From: Berghia stephanieae
Lineage: Eukaryota; Mollusca; Gastropoda; Nudibranchia; Aeolidiidae
Assembly (NCBI GenBank): GCA_034508935.3
Contig: CM067450.1
Location: 77,001 to 141,000, forward strand
Direction: 5' to 3'
DNA length: 64,000 nucleotides
Part shown: positions 39,911-56,158 of the stretch, in pieces
Numbering within the stretch: the stretch's first letter is position 1
Layout: each line of letters starts with the position of its first letter
Notes under the pieces: generated by a model
Databases searched by the model: none
What the model saw: the letters and a program-made list of their open reading frames with translations, nothing else
Told to the model about the DNA's origin: nothing
Made by a program: the position numbers and the translations under genes

Positions 39911-39946
<36 letters not shown>

Positions 39947-41702
39947 AAAAACCAATTTTTAAAAACCCCGTACCCAAAAATTTTTCCGTCCCCAAAAAAA
40001 ACCCGGGGCCCCCCCCCCAAACCCCCAAACCCCCCCCATCAAATTTTCCCAAAAAAACCCAAAAAAATTTTTTTAAAAACCCCAAAACAAAATTTAAAAA
40101 AACCCCCCCCAAAAAAATTTTTTTTTTTCGACTCCCCCAAAATTTTCGAAAACCACCCATCCCCCACAAAGTCCCCTCAAAAAAAACACGTCCCCCAACC
40201 CCTTTCCCCCCCAATCCACCCCTTTTCAAAAATTTTAAAAAAACAAAAATTTGGGCCCCCCAAAAAGTTTTCCCCCCCCCCCCCCAAAAGTTTCCCCCAA
40301 AAAAAATTTTAAAAAATTTCCCCAAACCCCAACAAAAAGTTTAAAAAACCAATTAAAATTTTACAACCCCCCCCAAAAAAATTTCCCCCACCCCTCAAAC
40401 CCAAAATCCCCTTTTAAAAAAAAACAAAAGCCCCCTTAAAAATTCCAAAACCCCATCAACCCCAACCACAAAGCAATTAAAAAAAAATTTTCCCCCCTCA
40501 AATTTTCCCGTCCCCCCCCAAAAAAATTTTTTAAAATAACCAAACCCCAAATTTTTACAAACCCCACTCAATTTTAAAAACCCCCCCCTAAAAAACTTTT
40601 TCCGCCCCAATTCCCCCCCCAAACCACCAAAAAAATTTTTTTTCCCCAACAACAAATTTTTTTTGCCAATTAACCTTCCAAACCCCAAAAAAAAACCCAA
40701 AACCCCCCAAAACACAAATTTTAATTCCGGAAAAAAAGACCCCCCAACCCTTTAAAAAACCAAAAATTTTTTTACCGGACCCCCCCAAAACCCCCCCCAA
40801 AATCCACCCTTAAAATTTTTCCTCCCCCAAAAAAGTTTCCCCAAACCAAAAAAAAAATTTAAAACCCCCCCCCCCCACAAAAATTTTCCCAAAACACCAG
40901 ACAAATTTTTAAAACCCCCAAAAAAAAATTTACAAATTCCCCACCCAAAAAAAACCCCCCCATCAAATTTCAAAAAGGCCCCCCCCCCTTTCGAAAAACC
41001 CCAAAAACCAATCCCCCAAAAAAAATTTCCCCCCCATACAAAGTTTAAAACCCCCCCCCCAAAAATTTTTTAAAACCCCATAAAATTTTTTTCCCCCACC
41101 CCCCTTTTGAAAAACCCCCCAAAAAAGGGTTTTTTTTTTTTTAAAAAAGTCACCACAAAAATTTTTCCAAACCCCCCCCAATTTTTACAAAAAGAAAAAT
41201 TTTTTCCCGCCAATTTCCCAAAATTTTCCCAAAATCCCCCCAAAAAATTTTTTAAAAAAAGTCCCCCCCCCCCCCAAAAAAAACCCCAATTTCAAAAAAT
41301 TTTTAAAATCCCCCCAAAAAGTTTTCAAAAACCCCCCCCCAAAAAAAAAACCCCCCCCCACAAATTTTTCCCCCCCCCCCCCCCCAAAAAAACCCCAAAA
41401 AAGCCGTTTTAACCCCAACCCCCCCCCCCCCAAAAGTTTTCCCCCAACAAAAACCCCCCTCCCCAAAAAAAGTTTTTCCCCACCTATACCCAATACCCCT
41501 AAAAAATTTTTTTAAAAGTCCCCATCTCAAAATTCACGTAAAAAAACAAAGTTTGACCCACCATCTCAAAAAATTTGAAAACCCAAATTAAAATTTTTTC
41601 CCCACATCCAACCCAAAAATCCACCACATCGTTTTAAAACCAAATAAAATTTTTCCCCCCAAAAAAATTAAAAATTTGGAAAACCCCCCCAAAATTTTAA
41701 AA

Positions 41703-41738
<36 letters not shown>

Positions 41739-44184
41739 AACACCCCCCCCCCCAAAACCCCCCCCCAAACCCCAAAAAAAGCTTTCCAAACCCCCCCCCA
41801 AACCCCCAAAATACCCTACAAAATTTTCCAAACCCCCCCCCAAAATTTCCCCCCCCAAATTTCAAAAAGCCCCCCCCCAAAAAAATTTTTTGAAAGTCCC
41901 CCAAAAAAAAAAAAGGCACCCCTTCAAAAACAAAGTCCACCTTCCCCCCTTTTAAAAAACCCCCCAAAAAAAAGCTTTTTAAATCCCCCAAAAAATTTTC
42001 AAAACCCCATTAAAAAACCAAAATCCCCCAAAAAAATTGGAAAACCCCCCCCAAAAACAAACACAAAAAAAGGTTTTTTCCGCCCCCTATACCCCTTTCC
42101 CCCCCACCCTTTTCCCCCAAAACCCCAAAAACCCCGTTTTTTCCAAACCCCCCCAAAAAAACCAAAAGTCCCCCCAAAAAAATTTTTTGGGTCCCCCCAC
42201 AAAACTTTCCCCCAAAAAAAAAAAAAACCACAAAAAAAAAAAAAAAACAAAAGTTTTCCACTTTCCCCCCCCCAAAAAAACCCCCCCCCTACCCCAAAAA
42301 AATTTTTTTCCCCCCCCCCTTCTAAAATTTCACAAAGAACCCCAAAAAACCCCCCCCCCCCCAAAAATTTACAAAGCACCCCCAAATTTTTCCGCCCCAA
42401 AAAAGGCCCCCTTTTTGAAAAGTTTTAAGCCCCCAAAACCCAAATCCAATCCAAAACCCCAATTTTCCCCCCCAAAAAAAAAAACCCCCACCCCAAATTT
42501 TAAAAAACCCCAAAAAAAAAAATTTTCCAAACCCCAGGGTAAAATTTTCACAAACCCCTAACAAAAGTTTTTTCGAAAAAACCTCAACCTTTCCCCCTAA
42601 ACCCCCCCCAAAAAAATTTTTTTTCCCCCCCAAAAAAGTTTCCCCCAACCCCCAACCAAATTTTTGAAAAGTTTAAAATTTTTAAAAATTTTTTGAAAAA
42701 GGGGGCCCTCCACCCAACAAACCCAAAACCCCCCAAAAACCCCCAAATTTCCGGGCCCCACCCAAATTTTTCATCCCCAAAACCCAAAAAAAATCAAAAT
42801 TTTTTACAAAACAAAAAAGTTTCAAAACCCCCTCAAAAATTTTACAAATAAAATTAAAAAATTTCCCCCAACCCCCTAAAAACTTTTTCAAATCCCCCCC
42901 GAAAATTTTTTAAAAGTCCCCTTAAAAACACAAAGTCCCCCCACAAACCCCCCCCCTCCACACAAAAAGTTTTCCCCCCCCCCCAAAAAAAAGTTTTCCC
43001 CCCCCCCCCCCACCCCAAACCCCCCCCCAAAAATACCCAAAAAAATTTTTTAAAAACCAATTAAAAAGGGGCCCCCCTTTTTCCCCACAAAGTTTTTGAC
43101 AAAAACCCCCTCAAAACCCAACCACCATAAAAAAATTTTAAAAACCCAAACAAAGTTTTTCACCCCCAAACCCCCCTTCCAAAAACCAACGTTTTAAAAC
43201 CCTATTTTTTCCAAAACCCCAATAAAAATTTAAAAAATTTTTTCCCCAAAAATTTTAAACCCCCCCCCCCCCCTCCCCCAATTGGGGGGAAAACACCCCA
43301 TAAAAAGTTAACCCACCCCCTTAAAAATTTAAAAAGTAAATTTCCCCACAAAAAAAAAATTTTTTTCCCCCCAAAAAAAAAATTTTCCCCACAAAAACCC
43401 CCCAAACCAAAACAAACGTTTTAAAACCCCCACAAAAAAAATTTTCCCAACCCCAACCCCAAAATTTTCCAAAACCCCAAAATAAAAGTTTTCCCCCCCC
43501 AACCCCAAAACCAAATCCAAAACAAAAACCCCCCCCCGTTTTCGAAAAAAAACCCCCCCCCCCAAAAGCCCCCCCCAAAAAAAAAAACCCAAAAAACCCC
43601 CCACTAAAAGTTTTCCCCCACCCCCCAAAACCCCCCAAAACCCCCCCCCCCAAACAAAATTTTCGAAAACCAAACCTCAAAAAAATTTCACTCCCCCAAA
43701 AAAACCCCCAACCCCCCCCCAAATTTTCAAAAAAAACCCCCGCAAATTTTTTAAATTTTCCCCCCAAAAAAAATTAAAAAAAATTTTTAAAAAAGAAACC
43801 CCCAAAAATTTTTTTCCCAAACCCCAAACAAAAACAAAACTTTTTTTCCCCCCAAACAAAAAAGACAAAACCACACTCAAAATTTTTAAAAAAACAAAAG
43901 TTTTTAAACCCAATTTTTCCCCCCCCCCCCAAAACAAAAAACATTCAACCCAAAATTTTTCCCCCCCCCCCACCCCCCCGAAAATCCCCCCCTAAAATTT
44001 CCAAACAAAAAACAAAGTTTTTTTACAAACCCCCCCCCCCAAAAACAAATCCCAATAAAAAACTTTTACCCTTTCCCCCCAAAAACACAAAACCCCCCTT
44101 AAAAAAGGGGAAAAACCCCCTCCCACAAAAACCCTCCCCCCCCATAAAATTTACAAAGTTTTTAAAAATTTTTGAAAAATCCCC
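30780..44184. repeat. Degraded A/C-homopolymer block, probably a collapsed tandem array
   Basis: About 13.4 kb made almost only of A- and C-runs with some T-runs and very little G. Where it is best preserved (32240-32900) a ~28-30-bp unit shows through: TACAAAGTTTTCGACAAAGT + CCACCATCA. It decays into homopolymers toward the middle and ends in the gap. No natural gene or satellite has this texture with this gradient; failed consensus over a long minisatellite explains it. All Gly/Phe/Trp- and Lys/Pro-rich frames here are artefacts. Confidence 0.85.
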
Positions 44185-44284
44185 NNNNNNNNNNNNNNNN
44201 NNNNNNNNNNNNNNNNNNNNNNNNNNNNNNNNNNNNNNNNNNNNNNNNNNNNNNNNNNNNNNNNNNNNNNNNNNNNNNNNNNNN
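44185..44284. other. Assembly gap (100 N)
   Basis: Exactly 100 N, the customary placeholder for a gap of unknown size. Confidence 1.
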
Positions 44285-44462
44285 GCGATATTACAATTTT
44301 TTTTCGACAGAGCAATTAACGGCCAGTACTCATTTTACATCTGAGTAGGTGAGAGAATGTGAGTAAAGAGCCTTCTCCAAGGGCTCAACTATGCGTCGCG
44401 CGAGCTCGAACCCAGGACCTTCCAATCCGAAGGCGAGTGCCATACCACTAGACCACATAGCA
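44285..44462 (-). mobile_element. SINE-1 copy cut by the gap
   Basis: The head half of the family (GCTATGTGGTCTAGTGGTAT and GGTCCTGGGTTCGAGC on -) is present; its tail half is lost in the gap. Confidence 0.8.
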
Positions 44463-44544
44463 GCTATACTGTATGGTCTTGTGGTATGATGACACTCACT
44501 GCCAACTGTCACGTCGTGAATAATTGGTAAGAAATTTTACGTTG

Positions 44545-44817
44545 CGAATATTCATCATCATCATAATCGTGTCGCGCCAGTGGTGGATCCATTGGATGGC
44601 TTCAGGGGTGAAGCCTCTCAGGTCCATATCACTGATATGTGGTCCAAGTTCGCACTCGTGAAGGATGTGGTCCATGTTTTGAGCCGTGTGTCCACATTGA
44701 CATCGGCAGTCTGAAGAAAGTCCCCATTTTTGTAAGGTTGTTTTGGTCTTCCCCACTTTAGACCTTGCCCGGTTCAGTGTCAGTGCGAATATTGATAATA
44801 AATTGACCTTCTGACGT
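44545..44817 (-). pseudogene. LINE ORF2 C-terminal remnant
   Basis: On - the frame reads NLLSIFALTLNRARSKVGKT, LQKWGLSSDCRCQCGHTAQN and MDHILHECELG. This Cys/His-containing end, with its xRARSxxG…LxKWGLxxxxxCxCG…HIxxxC signature, is typical of the C-terminus of several LINE clades. It ends at a (GAT)n tail near 44550, as RTE/CR1 3' ends often do. Everything upstream is missing; the frame instead runs into a MITE-like repeat at 44818. Confidence 0.7.
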
Positions 44818-45010
44818 CTATAGATAGTATGTGCTTGGCTAAGAAGCTGATAACATTGCCATCCGGAAGTATAACGGACAAACACACAAACTGTGTGTAT
44901 CCATGAACGTTTATAGTCTGGTTAATACAGTTCAGTGAGCATTACTCATAAACGCGGATGGCAAAAAACAATAACAAAGACCTGATGACGTCATCTTTGA
45001 ACTATCTATA
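44818..45010 (+). mobile_element. 195-bp MITE-like element, copy 1
   Basis: Bounded by inverted CTATAGATAGT … ACTATCTATA termini. Near-identical, in inverse orientation, to 45846-46040. It contains TTCCGGATGGCAATGTTAT-type sequence and a TGACGTCA palindrome (CRE-like). No coding capacity. Confidence 0.7.
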
Positions 45011-45545
45011 ATATTATCTTCCATGTGCTCGAAGTCATTGATCACATTGAAAAATATGCTCAAAGTGAACCACATCGTGAAAAGTGTTCACAGTTTTTGA
45101 AATATCTAATATCACGATTGGTCATTTTGTTCAGCTTGACACATTGGTATATTTACAACTTTTGTAAACAAAACAGCGCGTTTACAACTTGTTAAGAAAT
45201 ATCCAATCGTTGTACAGCAACAAATCATGTGATTGATGACTTGGTTGGACGAAAACATGAATATAGATCGCTCCCATTGATAGGGCTCCCAAAAAAGCTG
45301 ATGAAAACAGTTCACGATGATAAAACGTAAAAATAAATTGTATCTATTGTGTTGAAATGTAAAAAGTCACAATTTACAACCAAAAATAATCTAATTTTTA
45401 AAATTATTATAAATTGCACCAGGAGATTCTACAGACGGTCAAACACAGGTTGGTATAGAATTCCAGTGATAAAACGAGGGATAAACACATCACAATTACA
45501 ATCACATGATAAGGCGCGTTACAAATCTGCGTTTTATTACTAATT
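45011..45545. other. Spacer between the two MITE-like copies
   Basis: A/T-rich with no recognised gene. It could be the interior of a larger foldback transposon whose arms are the two 195-bp copies. Confidence 0.4.
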
Positions 45546-45731
45546 CTACAAAACTACTACTACTACTACTACTACTACTAATAATAATAATAATAATAAA
45601 TAATAATAATAATAATAATAAAATAATACAACTACTACTACTTTACTACTACTACTAATACAATTACTACTACTACATACTACTACTACTACTACTACTA
45701 CTAATACCACCACCACCACTACTACTACTAA

Positions 45732-45763
<32 letters not shown>

Positions 45764-45840
45764 ATACCACCACCACTACAACTACTACTACTACTACTAC
45801 TACAACTACCACTACTTACTACCACCACCACTACTACTTC
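45546..45840. repeat. (ACT)n/(AAT)n/(ACC)n compound microsatellite
   Basis: Alternating blocks of ACT, AAT and ACC triplets. Val- and Ser-rich minus frames are artefacts. Confidence 0.93.
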
Positions 45841-45845
45841 AACTG

Positions 45846-46040
45846 CTATAGATAGTTCGAAGATGACGTCACTCAGGTCTTTGTTATTGTTTTTTTGCCA
45901 TCCGCGTTTATGAGTAATTCTCACTGAACTGTATTAACCAGACTATAAACGTTCATGGATACACAGTTTTGTGCGTTGGTCCGTTATACTTCCGGATGGC
46001 AATGTTATGAGCTTCTTAGCCAAGCGCATACTATCTATAG
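45846..46040 (-). mobile_element. 195-bp MITE-like element, copy 2 (inverted)
   Basis: Reverse complement of copy 1 with about 5-10 % differences, ending exactly in the same CTATAGATAG/CTATCTATAG termini. Together the two copies form a long inverted repeat spanning 44818-46040. Confidence 0.7.
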
Positions 46041-46152
46041 TACTAACACTACTACTACTACGACTACCACCTACTACACAAGGACACAACTCATTATTAT
46101 CAGTCAAAATCAAGTCTTACACAATAGTTTCCCCTCTTTTCTGCAATTCTGT

Positions 46153-46153
<1 letters not shown>

Positions 46154-46187
<34 letters not shown>
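46154..46187. repeat. Poly-G run of about 33
   Basis: Uninterrupted G homopolymer; its true length is uncertain. Confidence 0.9.
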
Positions 46188-46188
<1 letters not shown>

Positions 46189-46376
46189 GTTATATTTAAA
46201 AGCTTAAGTCGGATGATTTTTTCTGACTAGATTCTCTAAAAATATCAAAATGTTTAATGTTACACAAAGATTTGTGTGTTGAGAGAATTGATCTGGCAGT
46301 TACACCAAGTAATTTACTTAACCGCAATGCGTCAATACAGTTACATGCGCTAAACAACGAGTAACAATTAATATGT

Positions 46377-46445
46377 TTGTTTTTAAGGAACTTTACGGAG
46401 CTTGCTACACTCTTTGGTCATTTCAACGCCTGTAATAAGGATTTG
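46377..46445 (-). mobile_element. Retroposon-A tail fragment
   Basis: GTTTGTTTTTAAGGAACTTT … GTAATAAGGATT matches the last ~65 bp of the family. It abuts the SINE-2 copy. Confidence 0.65.
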
Positions 46446-46715
46446 GGGGTCCTGATAGCTCAGTTGGTAGAGCACTCGCTTCACACACAAAGGGACCGTG
46501 ATCGATCCGTGGTGCAGTCGAGTATTTTTCTGACCCCCCTGTCACCCAGCAGGGAATGGTTAGCCGAGTCTGTTAGATTTTGTAGAAAGTACTTTGCGAC
46601 AAACTAGCATCCTATCCAAAGGATAGCAAGCAATTGCTGTTGTCCGTTTAACGCTATAGAAACCAGGATAGACTCTGGCTCCATGGACCCAATGGCTCTG
46701 AAGGACTACTATACA
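46446..46715 (+). mobile_element. SINE-2 (tRNA-derived), best copy
   Basis: The tRNA-like head GATAGCTCAGTTGGTAGAGC (box A) and GTGATCGATCC (box B) are correctly spaced. The body includes CCCAGCAGGGAATGG, GTAGAAAGTACTTTGCGACA and CTATCCAAAGGATAGCAAGC, ending at GGCTCCATGGACCCAATGG. The head resembles a Lys/Ala-type tRNA but lacks the full cloverleaf, so it is not a functional tRNA gene. Confidence 0.8.
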
Positions 46716-46767
46716 CAAATGTTTACAAAGTACAATATATTCAAAACTAAAAAAATATATAAAAGTA

Positions 46768-46769
<2 letters not shown>

Positions 46770-46852
<83 letters not shown>
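46770..46852. repeat. (GA)n microsatellite
   Basis: About 41 GA units. Confidence 0.97.
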
Positions 46853-46855
<3 letters not shown>

Positions 46856-47172
46856 CCTGCAATCATTTTTCTCAAAGAAAATAAAAATAAAAGAAAAGAA
46901 AAACAATTTAACTGTTTCACAGCTAGCTACCCCCCCCCCCCCCCCACCCCCTCACTTCCAAAGAACCAGGGGAAAAACCGACAAGTTCATTAAATAACAA
47001 CAAAGTCAGAAAGCGTGGAAGGGGTAAACATGTACAGGTGGATATGAAATGGCTCCACACTTGAAGTTGACGTAATCGATTAGAGAAAGGAGAAGAAAAA
47101 AAAAACAACAAGAAAAAACAAGGCAAAACAAAACGTGTGATTGAATTTATAAAGCATTTATTCATAGATGAA

Positions 47173-47234
47173 ACACACACACACGCACAGACACACTCTC
47201 TTTCTCTCTCTCTCTCTCTGTCTCTCTCTCTTTC

Positions 47235-47268
<34 letters not shown>

Positions 47269-47270
47269 TA
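47173..47270. repeat. (CA)n, (CT)n and poly-C
   Basis: Short CA tract, CT tract, then about 33 C. Confidence 0.92.
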
Positions 47271-47334
47271 CTTTCTGTAAAATGTTGGTCACTGCAACTC
47301 GTGGTAACCGCTAGTCCACAACAAGTCATAAACA

Positions 47335-47605
47335 AAAATCAATATAATAGCTTTAAAAAAAATAGAGAACAAAATACGAAACATGGAACAATTCTGTCTC
47401 AAAACCCTTCGGCCGCTGATCTGGTTTTCAAGTAAGGTCATTATTTTTTCATTGTTTATTGTTTTTAGCTGAAGAGGCATTTTAAGCCCGAAACTTCTTG
47501 TTTGGTATTTTGTTGGCTTTTTAAAATCTGTTACATTCATTTTTGTTTATCATTTTTTAAAAGTCCACAGCTCCTAGCAGCTTCGTATCATTTTGTATTC
47601 ACAAC
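47335..47605. mobile_element. Foldback element, diverged copy
   Basis: Two inverted arms: GAACAAAATACGAAACATGG … and GCTGAAGAGGCATTTTAAGC then CCCGAAACTTCTTG, matching the element at 29150 with more changes. It lies just beyond the stop of the MLLE gene and could supply its 3' untranslated region. Confidence 0.55.
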
Positions 47606-47713
47606 AACAAATTTTGTCTGGACCAAATCGCAGCTCTCTAATATCTGATTGACATACAGCTTGAGCGACATTGTGGATGTCGGCCTACTCATTTCATTCC
47701 TTTCTTGATGAAG

Positions 47714-53375
<5,662 letters not shown>

Positions 53376-53504
53376 AGCATTAGTTGTTCATTTAATTCGA
53401 GGAAAGAAAATCCACCAAGCTCTGAACTGACCGCTCTGCATCACTCTAACTGAAACTGACAATCACTCACAATCACATCTAGAAAGACATTGAACACCGA
53501 CATC

Positions 53505-53531
53505 GGGGGGGGGGGGGGGGGGGGGGGGGGG
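53505..53531. repeat. Poly-G run of 27, upstream of the MLLE gene
   Basis: Uninterrupted G homopolymer 130 bp before the start codon of the gene on -, where it reads as poly-C. Confidence 0.9.
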
Positions 53532-53934
53532 AATTGTTGCTAGTTGATTGTTGTTCTGCCAGATGATTTGATGTGGACCTAATGTAGCCAAACACTACAT
53601 ATACACACTTTGAGCCTTAAAACAAAATTTATCGGTTATGGGAATTTTTTATATATATATAGACGAGACTAGGAAAAAAATTATAATCATTTTAAGAATT
53701 TAAAGGCACATTTTGTAATGAAAGATTAAGATAAGTCGATAACACAAACACGATTCTCCTTGTAGCCAATTTTGATCAAGTTGGTATCAGGAACTGTCAG
53801 CGACTAACTAATCTGTGGGTATTGTCAACATAGAGTAACCGATAGAATACATACTGGTTGGTTACAGTAAGGTCTATCTGAATCTACCTTTAATGTCCAC
53901 CTTCACTCGTGAAGATTTTGACATGAACAATAAA

Positions 53935-54565
53935 CATTATGTTGAAAATTTAGCAGTGATCCAGAAGCTCTGTAAATAAATCTAAAGTGGGTGCAGATGT
54001 AACTTCCCGTGGTAAAGTGTTCCAATCCGTGATAATTCTGGGGTAAAATTAGAATTTTCTGATATCTTTAGTGGATGTCAGGGTAATAAAACTGTCCACG
54101 TTGGAAGTCCTAGATGTTCGTGTCGGTGTTTGTAGGTCAGGATGTGTAATAGCCAACAGGTTATTCTTTATCTTAAACATCATGGTCAGGCGAGCTGCTT
54201 TCCTCCTAGTTTGGAGCGATTCCATTCTAGTTGATCAATCATGCTGCTCACACTTGATATTTACTCATAATTTCCCGTAACAATACGAGCTGCTCATCTC
54301 TGTACTGCCTCCATTTATCAACGTTTAGTGTTTGGGTCCCAGACAGTATATGCGTATTCAATTTGTCGTCGGACTAATGACTTGTAAGCTAATGATTTTA
54401 GGCTTATTTCTTCGAAAGAAACCCAGGGTCCTATTTGTTTTTGTTGTGATGTTGTGGATGTACTCGTCCCTTTTTAAGTCTTATTTTAGTGTTATTCCTA
54501 AATATTTGGTTGATGTTATGTGCTCTAAGGTGTGGTTGTGCAACTTGTAATCGCATGTAATTGAA
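53935..54565 (-). pseudogene. LINE remnant (post-RT and C-terminal region)
   Basis: On - several frames give successive LINE blocks: TSTKYLGITLK, YIHNITTKTNRTLGFFRRN, MESLQTRRKAARLTMMFKIK, and FYPRIITDWNTLPREVTSAP with TLDLF. Many frameshifts and stops mean it is old. The order matches the C-terminal third of CR1-group elements and it is 5'-truncated at about 54565. Confidence 0.75.
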
Positions 54566-55660
54566 GATTTATTCCGAGTGAAAGCACGTCTTCAGTCCTT
54601 TCCCCGAGTACAATAAGATTATGAGATTCCCTACCCAACAACTTGAGAAATTTTGACAGCTATGAAAAAGCCGTGACAGAGCATAATCTTTGTTAGTCAT
54701 AATATAGAGCCATAACCAACACCACGCGAATTGTGAGTTTATTTTAAATGTTGAATCCTTAACAGTTTGAAGTGGATTGGAATGACGCACTCAGGTCACA
54801 TTGTTTGGCGACTGAGTTTCTTCTTTTTTTTATTTTATGGATCCTGGCCGAAAATACGCTAAGGTTGCAATGCAATGGGAGACTAATATATCCTCTTATT
54901 TGTACATAACCTAGGGAGATTCTCTCCTAATTAAGGGACGTCCCTTCTCAATTTTTCCAATGGTTCTTATGGTATCCATCACCAGCTTGCTCTTTAATTA
55001 CATATGTAGTTTTATAATTAAATTTAGTTAAATAAAATTAATTCGTCCTCCTTGCAACAAGTATTTTACACGTATCCTCGAATGAATGCTGAATTTGATA
55101 AATTCCATTTTTCTTCCTTCTCAGTCAAAAATAATATAGATAATTTAGTCAATTTCGAGTAAATAGAATTTTCCAATCCTGATCGCATTCCTTTCAAACT
55201 TTGGGAAGCTATTTGGTGTTATAAATGTCAACCTGGCAATTCATAAGCACGGCCACAACAAAAATAAATAAATTAATTAAAAAGATCCCATTTGGGTTTC
55301 TTTTTCAGTACAACATGCAGTAGAAAAGTATTTAACTATTTTTATTTTTTGCTTCCATGTATTCTGTCTATTATTCATTGACGATAAATTTTGGTGCGGA
55401 ATCATTGTTATTTACTGCAGATCATGAAACAGAGAACCGGAAGTAGCCTTTCTCTTCTAAAACGTGAAACAAGGTACTGCCGTAAATTTTCTCTCCTAAA
55501 ATTCCAATCTTGATTTTGATTTATAAGTCTTTTTATTCATTGATAAAGTTGGCATTTATCCATTTTTGTATAAAGTGCATGTGTATTCACATAGCTTTCT
55601 TCACATGTGATCACACAGCTAAACGCTGAGGTTTTTATTGACAGAAATTCTTGAGGCTGG
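54566..55660. other. Intergenic, nothing recognised
   Basis: A/T-rich, with a GAACCGGAAGT element followed by a pyrimidine tract at 55434-55455 that could belong to a promoter. No exon was found. Confidence 0.4.
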
Positions 55661-55800
55661 AGTCTCACTGACTGTCACTGTCACTCACTATCCGCTCCCG
55701 CGGCTGAAACTGAAATTTGTCAAAACATTTCAGTTCATTTGTATAGAGCTCATTTAAAGTTACAGGTGTATTACCGACATATTTTGAATTTAAATAAAAG

Positions 55801-55971
55801 ATGGCCGTGAACCCAAAGGATAGGAGAGGGGTGGCAACCGAAGAACAGTTGCCTGGGCCTGGTGGTCGAAGTCGAAATGAGTGGGGAGAAATGGCATGGC
55901 AGCTACCAAACGATGACGAGTCAGGGGTGACACCCGACAGGATCAAAGACAACCCCGCGGAACCTGGGTAG
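55801..55971 (+). CDS. Possible first exon or small protein, unrecognised
   Basis: ATG in a fair context (AAAAGATGG) opens 56 codons: MAVNPKDRRGVATEEQLPGP, GGRSRNEWGEMAWQLPNDDE and SGVTPDRIKDNPAEPG, then TAG. G+C and CpG are higher than in the surroundings, and a GGAAGT-pyrimidine element lies 360 bp upstream. A weak donor (GG|GTAGAG) overlaps the stop, so it may be a 5' exon. No family recognised. Confidence 0.35.
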   Translation: MAVNPKDRRGVATEEQLPGPGGRSRNEWGEMAWQLPNDDESGVTPDRIKDNPAEPG

Positions 55972-56023
55972 AGGAATGGGAATGATTGGGGAGGGTAGAG
56001 GAGCAGCAGAGTGGGGTGGAAAG

Positions 56024-56043
56024 GGTGGGGGGGGGGGGGGGGG
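56024..56043. repeat. Poly-G run
   Basis: G homopolymer within a G-rich stretch. Confidence 0.85.
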
Positions 56044-56106
56044 TCTTAAAAGCTGTGAAAAGTGAAAGGCCATTTTTTTAAAAACAACAATGCAACACTT
56101 CCTTTT

Positions 56107-56158
56107 CGGGAGACCTTCCATAAGCTACTACATCCCAAGTATTCTTGTTCTAGTAGGG
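56107..56158 (+). repeat. Inverted repeat, left arm
   Basis: GGGAGACCTTCCATAAGCTA … TCTTGTTCTAGTAGGG is repeated in inverse orientation at 58932-58987, with an additional TAG TAG in the second copy. Confidence 0.85.

Noticed and set aside
30780-44184. Dozens of Gly/Phe/Trp-rich minus frames and Lys/Pro-rich plus frames
   Set aside because: They read through A/C homopolymer text of failed consensus. Composition is dictated by AAA/CCC/TTT/GGG runs, with no domains, starts or splice sites.
44496-44885. Intact 129-codon gene on -
   Set aside because: The frame is a fusion of a MITE-like repeat (first ~23 codons) with the tail end of a LINE; it is not a gene.
46446-46520. tRNA gene (GATAGCTCAGTTGGTAGAGC head)
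   Set aside because: The box A and box B spacing is tRNA-like, but the acceptor stem and a full cloverleaf are missing and the sequence continues as a SINE found in several copies.
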